From Primulina eburnea (taxonomy: Eukaryota > Streptophyta > Magnoliopsida > Lamiales > Gesneriaceae): a stretch of DNA of 64,000 bases. Each line of letters begins with the position of its first letter. The first letter of the stretch is position 1. The notes under the pieces were generated by a model that was given only the letters and a program-made list of their open reading frames with translations, was not told the DNA's origin and made no database searches. Made by a program: the position numbers and the translations under genes. Below are positions 20,578 to 31,762 of the stretch, piece by piece. The stretch lies in assembly GCF_022965805.1 (NCBI RefSeq), contig NC_133104.1:28702069-28766068 (forward strand), given 5' to 3'.

Positions 20578-22993
20578 TTTTAGAGTAGGTGCCCGGCATG
20601 CCAACTTGTGGCTCGGGCTTTATTGACTCTAATGTAAAACAATCTTTATTTTAATAATATTTTACGATTTTATTCGATTATAGCATTATGCTTTCTCTGT
20701 ATACCCATGCAAGTTGCATAGTTAAAGTCCTTGAATATACAATAGGTACCCTGAGGTCTGCGTTGCAACGTAAGATCATTAAACACATTAGGAAGTGGAC
20801 CATATATTCTAAACAGGTTCTTAGTCGATTCAACCGCCTAAAACAAGGATAAAGGTCGCTCAAGCTTGAGACTAGCATTTGTGGTGTAAACGCCATGTTT
20901 CATTGACAAGGGCATGGAGATGTCCATTCATGCAAATAGGTGATCATATGATGATGCACTGAACAACCCTCCCTCGACTATCCAAGTGGTTCCCACTTAT
21001 CGATTGGAATAATCTGCAGTTATGGTTGTACACCATTGGTCCTTTGACCTGTGACAATGCAGGGGCTATACGTACTAGCATGCACTTTGATCCGTTTATC
21101 GACTCCATCGAGGGTCATCAGGTGACGAGGTTGTGTGTAGTTTCGAAATACATAGGAGAAAATGCATTGTAGTCCGGGATTCATAGCTCGCCTACGAGTG
21201 AAGATATCCTATGTGATCTGATGAGTTAATAGTTCAAGGAGTCTCTGGCTCAGAGCAAGAAATGTGCTTAGGGAAAGGTGTTTTCCTAGTTGCACATACC
21301 ATGCCACTATTAGTACTCAAAGATAAATCGCATCGTTATCGATTTCATATGAAACTCTCGATAAGCCAATGGTTGCAGATTCGATCGCGATATATGTATT
21401 GAAGGGACTGTACGGTACGTTAACCATGACTAAAGGTTCTTGCGGGTACTATCAGTGATAACTAGGGGATTATGGGGCGATGCTACTAGACGCTCTCACC
21501 ATGATCCGATTGGTGCAATCAGAAATGAATTCTGACATTCTTGATCAACGAGTTGATGAAAAGAATGGGGTAACTAGGGTAAAACCGAATAAGAATAAAT
21601 ATTATTATGAATCACATGGAGATGAGAACTCACAGTTATCTGTATCCCTGAACCATTGAGGGTCACACAAGTATCGGATTTTGGGTTCTCGTTGAGATAG
21701 TCAAATATCAAGGAGTTGGAATTTTGCGACTATAGTTTGATGGAGATCAAACAAGAAGCTTATAAAGAATTTTATGAGCTGATTCCATATGATGGAAGAA
21801 ATTGAAGTTAGCATGATCTCTAAATAAGGAAGGAGAGTGGGACTGCCTGTTTTGTGAAGGAGTTCACTAAAATTGGCAGTTGCCAAATATGGTAACTGCC
21901 ATATATCGTAAGTTCCAAATTTGGTCAATGAAAATTTGATCTTCGAAATTTTCAATTTTCATTATATCAACAAGATTTGTATCTTTGGTACATCGGCACT
22001 CTCAGATCGTCGATCGGGGTTATAATGAGTTAGGAATCATTTTTTTATGAATTTAGAATTTAGTAATTAAATGATAGTGCTAGTAGTGGTGACTACTAGC
22101 ATGCACAAATTCTCATAAATATTCTAGGGAGTCTAGAATTAAATTAACCAAGGAGTTAGTTTATAAATTAAATAATGGTTATTTAATTTACTATACATAT
22201 ACATGTATATATTTTATATGGTGATATAAAATATGTGTGTATGATATTATTATATCATGTATTATTAAAGGTTAATAAATAAATTATATATTAATTATAT
22301 TGGAGTTTAAATATAATGAAATTAATAGAGTCCTTGTGGGAGAGGGACTACTAATTAGATTAGGAGTCTCAATCTATAAGTACACCATTAGGGTTCATTG
22401 TTGGAGGATGACAAATTTTTCACACAATACACAAGAAAAATTCCTTCTTTTCTCCCTCCAAACCCACAGCCAACCTCATGAAATTTGGTCGAAGAAATTT
22501 TGGCAATAAAAGCAAATTAGATTTGCTTAATTATGGATGAAGGTCTATAATATTTCTTAATGATTGATTAAGTATTAATTAACCAAAAACTCATGATTTT
22601 GAATAAAGGGAACTCTTGGCCATCTCTTGAAAATTGAAGGAAAATATTTGGCTTTTTGTTTCTTCCGCCACTTCGTCGTTTTCTCTCCGGATTTTGGAAA
22701 TTAGGAGGCTACAGTTTCACATACAAATCGTTTGTGATTTCTAATACAATCCAATCGAGGAACAAAGTTTCTGATCGTGGACCTAATTAGGCGATCAAAA
22801 GTAGAAGAGCCGTTTGTAGGGATTTAAAAGAAGGACTATATCCGCGTAAAATTCGGAATAGTTGGAGTCCAAGCGTTAAGAACGCAAAGGCATGATTCTA
22901 AACACTCTATGAATGTTTTTAAACACACGACGCCTAAGAACAAAATTTTTAAACTCCGCTGCGTCCTGGGTGCGAGAACACGATGTCCCAACA
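20578..22993 (+). repeat. copia-B 3' LTR (copy 1)
   Basis: A 2416-bp LTR from TTTTAGAGTAGGTGCCCGGC (the family starts TGTTAGAG, so one base has changed) to GTCCCAACA. It is collinear with 55473-57881. A TATA-like CTATAAGTACACC lies near 22372 and an AT-rich block at 22190-22310. The small ORFs inside it are not genes. Confidence 0.9.
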
Positions 22994-24314
22994 TATCATC
23001 GATGTGACAATTTCTAATTATATTTTATTATGATGCACACTTTAATTTCAAGATCACCAATGTCCAAATACGGCAGGTGTACTCCTTTTGACTGTTTTAG
23101 CAGTCATGCTCTCAAAATTTATATAAGCTTTTATAAACTTTATTTATAAGCTTATCGATTGATCATATCAAACTTAAATCTTATAAATTCAACTCATTTA
23201 AATTATTATCTCAACGGGAACAAGTAAACCAGTGCTTGTGTGACCCTAAATGGTTCCGAGATACAGCTAGCCGTGGATTCACCACTCTTTGTGATTCAGG
23301 ACCAAATCCTTTATTCGAGCTTATCTTAATTTGCCCCATTCTATGTATCAACCACTGATCATGAAAATTTCATAAACCATTTTCCAATTAAACCCATCGA
23401 ATCATGGCAAGAGCGTCTAGCAGCATCGCCCCATGATTCCCTAGGTATCACTGATAGTGCCTGTAAGAACCAAGCGGTTATTATTAACGTACAGTACGAT
23501 CCCTTCATCTCATATTTCCCGATCGAATCTTCAACCATTGGTTCATCGAGGGTTGCATAATAATTCTATAACTATGTGACACATCTTTGAGAATAAATAG
23601 TTGCATTGCATGTACAAATGGAGAACTCCTTCTCTAACGTACATCTCATACTCTGGCCAGATATTCCAAGCACTATTATTTCATCAGATCACTTAGGATA
23701 TCCAAACCCGTAGGTGAGTGGTGAATTCTCGACCACAATGCACTGGCTCCTACATGTGTCACAACTGTACCCAATCTCGCTACTTGATGACTCTCCTGGA
23801 ATCGGTAAACGAGTCAAAGCACAACCCTAGCATATAAAGCCTCAGTGTTGTCGGGTCGTAAGGACTAATGGTGTACTATCATAACCACGGACTTATCCTC
23901 TAGATGACTGATAACCACTTGGAAAGTCCGAGGGAGGCTTGTTCAGTATAATCATCATATGACTACCCATCTGCATGTTTGGACATCTCTATACCCTTAC
24001 CAAGAAACGCGGTACACAACATCACATATGCTAGTCTCGAGCTCAAGCAACCTTTATCCATGTTTTAGGCGGCTGAATCGACTAGGAACAAATTTAGATT
24101 ATACAATGTTTACAAATGAGTTTCAACATTGAATTACGATTCATTTGAATTGAAGTATAATCAAGGACTTTATCTAAGCTGATTGCATGAGTATAAAGAT
24201 AAAGTAAAACAAGACCATAAAAAGTTAAATTATATTAAAATAAAGATTGTTCACTACACTTGAGTCAATAAATTCCCTAGCCAACCGTTGTCTTGCAGGG
24301 CATCTATCCTAACA
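22994..24314 (-). repeat. copia-B relative: 3' LTR, truncated
   Basis: Begins TGTTAGGATAGATGCCCTGC at 24314 on the minus strand. It follows the copia-B LTR through shared landmarks (ACTATCAGTGATACCTAGGG, GGTCACACAAG) for about 1.3 kb and then ends at the junction with another LTR at 22993/22994. The outer part is absent from the window. I see no coding sequence in it. Confidence 0.82.
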
Positions 24315-24328
24315 ATCTCTCACTTGCC
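24315..24328 (-). other. Polypurine tract of the minus copia-B relative
   Basis: GGCAAGTGAGAGAT on the minus strand touches the 3' LTR, the same place and nearly the same sequence as in the complete copia-B. Confidence 0.8.
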
Positions 24329-24348
24329 ATAGAGCCAACTACCCATAA

Positions 24349-24900
24349 CTAAAATCCCATTGCTTCGCGATGCTTCTCGAACAATGGTCCTAGCAAGAGC
24401 TTTGTAAATGGATCGACAACATTATCTGTAGTGGGGACTCTTTCGCCTGATATATCTCCTCTTCCCACAATCTCCCGGATGATGTGGAACTTCCTCAGCA
24501 TATGCTTGGATCGTTGATGAGACCTTGGTTCTTTTGCTTGCGCAACGGCACCATTGCTGTCGCAGTACACGGAGACTAGATCAACTCCATTAGGAATGAC
24601 GCCCAACTCTTGGACAAAATTCCTCATCCAAACTGACTCTTTTGCTGCAGCAGATGCGTCAATGTATTCAGTTTCAGTGGTGGAATCTGCTACCGTGTCT
24701 TGCTTGGAACTTTTCCAAGAGGCAGCTGTACCATTTAGCATGAATACAAAACCAGAGCTCGATTTCGAATCATCTACGTCACATTGGAAGCTAGAATCAG
24801 TGTAGCCTTCAATTTCAATTCTCCACCCCCATAGACCATGAACAAATTCTTAGTCCTTCTCAAGTACTAAAGAATATCTTTCACGGTCTTCCAATGCATT
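24349..24900 (-). pseudogene. copia-B relative: RNase H
   Basis: An open stretch of 130 codons contains AASWKSSKQDTVADSTTETE, VWMRNFVQELGVIP, YCDSNGAVAQAKEPRSHQRS, KHMLRKFHIIREIV and DNVVDPFTKLL. The acidic residues of copia RNase H in TETEY and YCDSN are present. Upstream codons up to about 24900 are frame-broken. Confidence 0.88.
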
Positions 24901-25752
24901 GGACCAGAGTTCGCCTGATATCTGCTTGTAACACTCAGAGCATAAGCAACATCAGGACGTGTCGATATCATACCATACATGATACTACCAATGGCTAATG
25001 CATATGGAATACGTGTCATCATCTCTATCTCTCCATCAGTCTTGGGGCACATTGCACTAGATAGAGTAACATCATGACACATTGGTAAGTATCATCTCTT
25101 GGACTCTTCCATAGAGAATCTCTTTCGAATGGTATTGATATAATTCGCTTGGGTGAGCATCATCATCTTCTTTGATCTATATATATAGATTTGTATTCCC
25201 AATACATATGATGCTTCACCCATGTATTTCATGGAGAATTTACTTGCTAACCATACTTTAGTTGATTGCAGTATTCCTGCATCATTCCCAATGAGTAGGA
25301 TGTCATCAACACAAAGTACTAGAAATGTCACTGCACTCCCACTAAATTTCTTGTACACGCATGGTTCCTCAGGATGTTTAGCAATACCAAATTCCTTGAT
25401 AATGCTATCAAATCCGAGGTTCCAACTCCTTGACGCCTGCTTGAGACCATATATTGATTTATGAAGTTTGCATATCTTATGCTCACTTCCTACTGATGTG
25501 AATCTCTCAAGTTGTGATATATAAAATTCTTAATTGATGTCTCCATTGAGGAATGCACATCCATTTGCTATATCTCATAGTCATACCATGCTGCTATTGC
25601 TAGTAGTATTCTAATGGACTTAAACATAGAAACTGGTGAAAAAGTTTCCTCATAGTCAATTCCTTATCTTCGAGTATAACCTTTTCAACCAGTCTTGCCT
25701 TGAAGGTCAATACCTTCCCATCCGTCCCAAGCTTTCTTTTGTAGATCCATTT
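24900..25752 (-). pseudogene. copia-B relative: reverse transcriptase
   Basis: Recognisable as copia RT from FLVLCVDDILLIGNDAG near 25280-25330, where the usual YVDD has become CVDD, followed by WLASKFSMKYMGEASYVLGI and, after a break, YALAIGSIMYGMISTRPDVA. The N-terminal part (25500-25752) is fragmented by stops. An 8-bp TA microsatellite sits near 25181. Confidence 0.88.
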
Positions 25753-26100
25753 TCATCCTATGGGAATGATTCCCTCAGGTGGATCCACTAATGTCCAGAC
25801 TTGGTTTGAATACATAGAGTCCATTTCAGACTGAATGGCTTCAAGCCATTTGGATGAATCAGTATTAGATATTGCTTCTTTGAAGTTCATTGTATCACAT
25901 CCAACACAAGGCTCATCATGGCCTTGTTCGTGAAGAAGCGTATATCTTCTAGGTGGTCTGACAACCCTATCAGACCTTCTAGGAGCGTGTACTTCAACTA
26001 CTGGTTGTTGGGGATTATGTTCAACTTCTATAGTTGAGGGAGTATCTTGAATTTCTTCAAGTTTTATCATCTTGCCCATTTCTATCTAATAGAAATTCAT
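25753..26100 (-). pseudogene. copia-B relative: integrase-RT linker
   Basis: A connecting region with APRRSDRVVRPPRRYTLL and FKEAISNTDSSKWLEAIQSE followed by MDSMYSNQVWTLVDPPEG. This is the standard entry into copia RT and matches 53780-54031 of the complete copy. Confidence 0.85.
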
Positions 26101-26239
26101 TTTCCAAAAAAAATGACATTTCTCGAAACAAACACTTTTGCTTCATTAGGATGATAGAAATAATATCCAACAAAATTCCTTAAATTTCCTACAAAGTAGC
26201 ACGAAGTGGATCTACTATCCAATTTGTCTCCCACTGTCT

Positions 26240-26840
26240 GCTTCACGTAAGCAGGACATCCTCATATTCTCATGTAAGAATATTTGGGAGTTTTTCCGAT
26301 CCATATCTCATATGGTGTTTTATTCACTGCTTTATTATGGACATTATTCAACAACATTGCCGTAGTTTCAAGCACAAAGCCCCAAAACGATGTAGACAAT
26401 TCAGTGAATCCCATCATGGATCGAACCATGTCCATCAAGGTTCGATTTCGACGTTCAGAAACACCATTCAATTGTGGTGTTGCTGATGGATTCCACTGTG
26501 AGAGAATCACATTATCTTTTAGATAACCCAAAAATTCATCACTCAAGTATTCTCCACCTCGATCAGATCGAATTATCTTAATACTCCTTTCTAGCTGTTT
26601 TTCTACTTCAAATCTGAATTCTTTGAACCTTTCAAATGCTTCAGATTTGTGTTTAATCAAATAGGCATACAAATACCTCGAATGGTCATCAGTAAAGGTA
26701 ATGAAGTAGGATTTCCCATATTTTTTGCTAACACTTAGCGGGCCACAAACGTCTGGGTGGATCAAATCCAGTAGACCATGCGCACGTTCCGCGTTTTCCT
26801 TAAAAGAGAGCCTTGGTCATTTTTCCTTTTAGACAGGACT
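26240..26840 (-). pseudogene. copia-B relative: integrase core
   Basis: An uninterrupted 167-codon stretch carries the full DDE triad: Asp in IHPDVCGPLS, Asp in IIRSDRGGEYLS, Glu in GVSERRNRTLMDMVR. FITFTDDHSRYLYAYLIKHK and TPYEIWIGKTPKYSYMRI follow. It is less damaged than the same domain in the complete copia-B. Confidence 0.9.
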
Positions 26841-27039
26841 CACAAGTAGGTAGAGAATTTATGTATGACAAGTCAAACATGCATTCTCCCACTAGCTTGT
26901 GCATCTTTTTTTTGGAAATGCGACCTAGTCTAGCGTGCTACATTTGTGCAGGATTTGGATCATCTAATTTTCTTTTGTTTGTAATTGAAATCCTGTTTAC
27001 TTTGGACATTCAATTATCATTTCTAAAACATTTCTAGCC

Positions 27040-27800
27040 TAGATAATTTTTTATGTCCATTCTTCTTGCAGTGAAACAAATATGTTCTGATTTATCGGAC
27101 TTTATGGGCCCTTTAAGTGTTCTTCGAAGTTTGACTCTTATTGGGTTTGTTTTTCCTTGTGAGGGGCAGAACATTTCTCGCCCTTACCTTGTGGACCATT
27201 TTTTGTCCTAACGAGAGGCCCATTAGAAAAACAAAATTTTCCTGTTTTATGGTGATCTCATAGCGTATTGACTAGCTCTTCAAGGCTATCATGTATCTTA
27301 TTCAAATTGAAGTTCACCATAACCCCGTAAAATTAGGAAGAGAAAGACAATAATTTGATGTCATCAAGTAACTCGTTAGGAATCACATATTCTAGGCCCA
27401 CCACATTCTCAATAAGCCCAGTCATATGTACACCATGATCATGGTCCAAAACCCCATCTTTCATGCGTGTAGTCATGAGCTCCTTGAAAGTGGTGTGCAT
27501 CATTTTATGAGTTTTATGCACCATGCAACTCTTGCACGTGCATTCGAAAGTCAGCAGCATTCATCTTGTCCCCAAACTGTCTCTACAATTCATTTGACAT
27601 AAAATCGAGCATGTTACACTTTAGCTTGCATACTCTGGTCCTACCATCTTGCATGCTTTGTCAGTTCAGCAGGATTGAAATTAGTGTATATGTCATTTTC
27701 TCCGAATTCAGAACAATTTTCCCAACCAATCTTGAAAATTAGATTCGGTTAGCTTGTTAATAACAAAATTGGATTACGTGAAAAAATCAAAAATATACTG
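27040..27800 (-). pseudogene. copia-B relative: gag remnant
   Basis: The central gag segment (27560-27333) reads HDHGVHMTGLIENVVGLEYV then IPNELLDDIKLLS, typical of copia gag. Near 27058-27100 a zinc-knuckle start CFHCKKNGH can be read but the last Cys is missing, and the sequence continues KKLSRL. Frameshifts separate the pieces. Confidence 0.75.
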
Positions 27801-27884
27801 ATATGGTAACAGAATCATGGTTGATGATTATTTTAAAATATTTTTAAGATATAAAATGTGATTTATTTTATAAATTTATCTCCC

Positions 27885-28870
27885 ACTATTTTGACATTTC
27901 CACCACCCTCTGATTAAAAAGGGAAATCTTGTTTCCTTAGTGGGCACGTAGAGTCCAATTAGACAATTATAATTCCGAATAATATCAGCCAATTATAATT
28001 TCTAAAAGGTAGAATCCAATTGCATCCTATGCAACCTCTACGTGTTTCGCCTCACGTTTAATAAGGACCCAATAATATGATGCCGTTTATTTTCACATGT
28101 CAAACCGACCCATCAATATTTAATTGTAGTGGACTGTCGCCATGAGTTCCCTCAATAATATGAGCCGAAGTCATGGGAGTTCCACTCAATTCACATCATA
28201 TGTCCAGTGGAAGTCACACCTTTCCGGCGTCCAGGCTTCCCCAATCATATGAGCCAGACACTGTTCGCGGGTAGCGATCAACATGCGACCACGGTTGATG
28301 GAAGGCAAGAATAAATTAAACTCCTTTAATTTTTACTTTTGCGGTTTGATATAAATTTTGAATCTTATTCAAAATGAGGGATTTAAATTTTAAAATTGTC
28401 TTATCATTTTAATTTAAAATCGCGTGCCATGTTTATATGTTTGCCGGATTCATGCAACTATATTATCTAATAATATTCATACAAGCATACTACTATATAT
28501 CACATATATATCATAATATGGCATTCAACAATAAATAAAGATGGTTGATCGCCAACACTATTAGATCCATGTGTTCCATACATGGATCCAGGTCCAAAAC
28601 CTAGGTAAATGCAGGGATGCAAATGCAACTTATTACAAGAGCTTCCAATATTTTACATGTCTTCATCTTGTGCATCGGGCCCACCATCTTCTAGTCTTGA
28701 TCTCCCACTATTGCTAATATTTACATTTAAATAGCCATGGCACATAAGAGATACATCTTATAGGGTGGGAACGGGCCATAAACCAGGCCCAATTTAATAA
28801 TATCAAATATTAACAAAATGAATAAAATAATAAAATATGCTAACATACACCTAACACATTGGTCAAGGCT
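27885..28870 (-). repeat. copia-B leader, about 1 kb, with phased 13-bp motif
   Basis: Non-coding leader between the element's 5' end and gag. It is collinear with 51170-52190 (opposite strand) and 60505-61500 (same strand). Four copies of CCCAATAATATGA or a one/two-base variant start at 27975, 28068, 28151 and 28240. The rest is AT-rich with no long open frame. Confidence 0.8.
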
Positions 28871-29340
28871 CTCGATCATCTTTCATTCATTTAATTTCAC
28901 ATATTAACATCAATTAATTAAAAAAATTTAATTAATTGATTAAATCATGCACTAATAATATATCATTTAACCATCATAATTATTAAAGAATTAATAAATT
29001 AAATAAACACCTTTATTTAATTTTCAATTAATTCAATAATAATTGATTTCTTGTAAAAACTCATTTTTACCATTAATAATTAAAATCATATTATAATTAT
29101 TTACCTTGCAAGAAAATTATAAATTTAACAAATTTCGATTTTAAGGACAAATTGAACAATTTTCATAAAATATTAATTTTATCCAAAATTTTGTAAAACC
29201 AGTAAATCGCACCTTAGGCCAGAACAATTCAAGCCCACAACCCGGCACGGTGACCGAGACGTGCCCGAGAACTTGGCCGCCTGCTTGCGCGCGGTGCGGA
29301 ACGTCCGCACGGACGAGCGTGCAGCGTGCGGACTTTTGTT
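28871..29340 (-). other. copia-B relative: 5'-proximal leader with GC-rich block
   Basis: AT-rich sequence, then a GC-rich stretch at 29225-29335 with repeated GTCCGCAC/GTGCGGAC words. It corresponds to the much longer GC block 50640-50880 in the complete copia-B. The reading frame over it is not a gene. The homology ends near 29340. Confidence 0.65.
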
Positions 29341-31040
29341 GGATCTCGCTTGGGGTCACTGCTGCGAACATACTTACTAACATGAGTTCCAATACTTATC
29401 CTTCATAGCTTAGACGTATAGTCATGCTCACACCCAAAAATGACAAACTTCCTTATGACATTCTAAATCTCTCGGGTCTCGACCTCGTTTAATCATCGTA
29501 CTAAATCATAACATCAAACCCCAAAACAATCACTTAAACAAAGGAATTTTTATTTTTTTTATAAAGGAAAATCGAATTTTGAAGAAAAAAGTGCACGGAC
29601 CCCGTGCCAGGGTCAGTCTACATGTCCATGTAGGTGCTGGAATCGCGAACCAACGAAGAAACACTACACTTAAGGCTTATTCCTCCTAACTCGATCATAC
29701 GGACCATGAACCAATGCCTCAGAGAACCATCCTAAGATGCTATGACACTTATTCAAACTCAAAAAAATGCCCCAAAACAACCACGTATCACAAGTAACAC
29801 AATAAACCCGCGAACACGACTTTTGACAACAAAAAGATTTTTACGACTACTCATTCTCTCAAATTCCTAACGACACGAAACGAAACGTCAATAACCATCC
29901 CAACATCATTAACAATATACCTATACGCAGCAGCGATCACCCATTGATCCCCAACGAAGCCTGCAACAATATAACTACAAGAACACGTCAATAGCATATA
30001 TTTTTAGAAAACGCAGTTTGAGCACTACCAGGAAAACGATCATAACTCACTAATTTATTATCCAAATATTTCGAATTTTCTATCAAATCGAAGGTATCAA
30101 AAAGTCTACGTTTCATATATTGAAAGTTTTTCCAGAAACTGACCGAAAAATCGCAGTAATTAAAATGAGAGCAAATTACGAGTTTTAAATCTAAAAATGT
30201 TTCAAAAATCGATCCAACAATTTTCTGCTCAAACTTGGCACATCAAACATGGATTTTTACGCATAATAAACAACACAACGCATAATATGACGAGATCGAC
30301 GCAGGAAAAATAAAATATACATGCCTTTAAATCTTTAATATTACCAAACGACGACACGGAAGCGAGAAGGATGCGAGGGTTGATCCGGGACGAACGTGGC
30401 ACGATTTTCTTACAGCGAAAATGACAAAAAATTGCTGGAAATTCAGAGGAAGGGGGCGACTGCTCTCTAGACCAAGAAACCTAGGTTTTCTCTTTCAAAA
30501 ATATAAAAATCTTAATAATGAAGTAAGTGTGTGTTAGCCGTTTTTTAGTGTGTGTAAAAGTGTGTGTGCTTGTGTTTGGTGTTAATTAGGAGAAAAATTT
30601 GCTTAATTAATAATTAACAAGCTAATTTAAAATACTAACTGTTCCTTAATTATAATAAAATCTCTATATTTTAAATAACTTGCATAAGTGTCAAAACTTT
30701 TAAAATTTATAGATCATAAAATACTAAATAAATAATTTAGGTTTTTAAAATGCCAAAACCAAATAAATTATTCAAAATGCCCCAATATTAACTTAAAAGT
30801 AAAATACCACGTTTCAAAATTGTCAAACTCGTCGCTAGTCTCTTTTCCTCGATCCCGTATCGGATAATCGCTTGAAACATGAAACTCAAGAAAATATTTT
30901 TAACGTGCATCACATAAGTCTAAATAAAATAAAATAATGAAATCTCATCATGCATCGCTAAAAATCACTTTAAAATTAAATAAATGATTTAATTATTAAG
31001 TAATGTATGGGTTTTACGTATATTGAATTTGGGCTCTACA
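29341..31040 (-). repeat. LTR3 fragment, minus orientation
   Basis: Starts TGTAGAGCCCAAATTC at 31040 on the minus strand and follows the plus-strand LTR3 at 61801 onward for about 1.7 kb, up to the CGCAGC...CCAAC segment (29340; counterpart 63669-63700). It has one copy of the CACGGACC...GGGTCCGTG motif near 29590-29640, against four in the plus copy. A GT-rich stretch lies at 30525-30580. There is no coding potential. Confidence 0.8.
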
Positions 31041-31446
31041 CAAGTATTTTTCACTGTTGCATGTAATCTGTGTATGTAGTACTTGTTATCAATGTTATGG
31101 CCTGTTGAGTCTTTAGACTCACTAGGTGTGATTGATGCATGTGCTATTAATTATGATGATTATGATAATGGAGGTCTTGATAGTTGACTTTGCTGGACTG
31201 AAGGTGCACATAACCCGAGGACCGACGCTAGTTTTCCGCATTAGTTATGATTTATGATTTTAAGTTATGTTAAGAATATTTTTATGACTTTTAATTATTT
31301 ATGAGTGGTTTTTGAGAGGTTATAGTATGTGCTATGTATTTTGGTTTTCAAATTATAATTGGTTGAGTTATTTTAAAACGATTTCAAAAAAATTTTATGG
31401 TTCGGCCGATGCTAAGTGAGGTTTAAAAAAAAATATTCTAGAACGT
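31041..31446 (+). repeat. LTR-like fragment of a related element, plus orientation
   Basis: Non-coding AT-rich sequence containing TTGAGTCTTTAGACTCACTAGGTGTG, a stretch often seen near the 3' part of large plant gypsy LTRs. It abuts the exact 5' terminus of the minus LTR3 at 31040 and the copia-A LTR remnant near 31447. Assignment is by general resemblance only. Confidence 0.4.
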
Positions 31447-31702
31447 TTCAGAAGGGGTCGTAGGACTGATTGAAATCTCCGAACATCCATAAAATCTCGT
31501 GTGGTATTATTTCAGTTTTTATTCAATCTATCGGTCAATTTATTTCCGCACTTTATTGTTAACTGATTGATATCGACTGACAAGATTCCGAGTTTTAGTT
31601 TGTCACTAAACTGACTCAACATTCGAAAATATTGTGAAAATCGTGAGTGTTTATTCAACCCCCTCTTCTAAACACTCTTTCACATGTTAATCAATCCTAT
31701 CA
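31447..31702 (+). repeat. copia-A 5' LTR remnant (last 256 bp)
   Basis: Matches the terminal quarter of the copia-A LTR (ATTGAAATCTCCGAACATCC ... CCCCTCTTCTAAACACT ... CCTATCA). The U3 and promoter are missing. Confidence 0.88.
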
Positions 31703-31704
31703 AG

Positions 31705-31715
31705 TAGTATCAGAG
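31705..31715 (+). other. PBS of copia-A (plus copy), mutated
   Basis: TAGTATCAGAG lies two bases after the LTR end. It is the iMet PBS with its second base changed from G to A. Confidence 0.8.
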
Positions 31716-31762
31716 TCGTTGAATCTTGTCCCAGAATATTATTATCCACAAAACTGATCACC

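Larger units (their letters stand above)
20431..22993 (+). mobile_element. copia-B, plus copy 1: RNase H tail and 3' LTR
   Basis: Only the 3' end of this copia-B is in the window. It consists of the last RNase H codons, a polypurine tract (GCAAGTGGGAGAT, ending 20577) and a complete LTR. The rest lies beyond the CACTA and copia-A insertions to the left. The last bases before 22994 are CCCAACA, the family's LTR terminus. Confidence 0.88.
22994..29340 (-). mobile_element. copia-B relative, minus copy (5' end lost)
   Basis: Reading on the minus strand from 29340 there is leader, gag, integrase, RT, RNase H, PPT and 3' LTR. The 5' LTR and PBS are missing because LTR3-type sequence replaces them near 29340. 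The 3' LTR stops abruptly at 22994, where copia-B copy 1 begins. It is clearly related to the complete copia-B but more diverged, particularly in the LTR. Confidence 0.85.
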
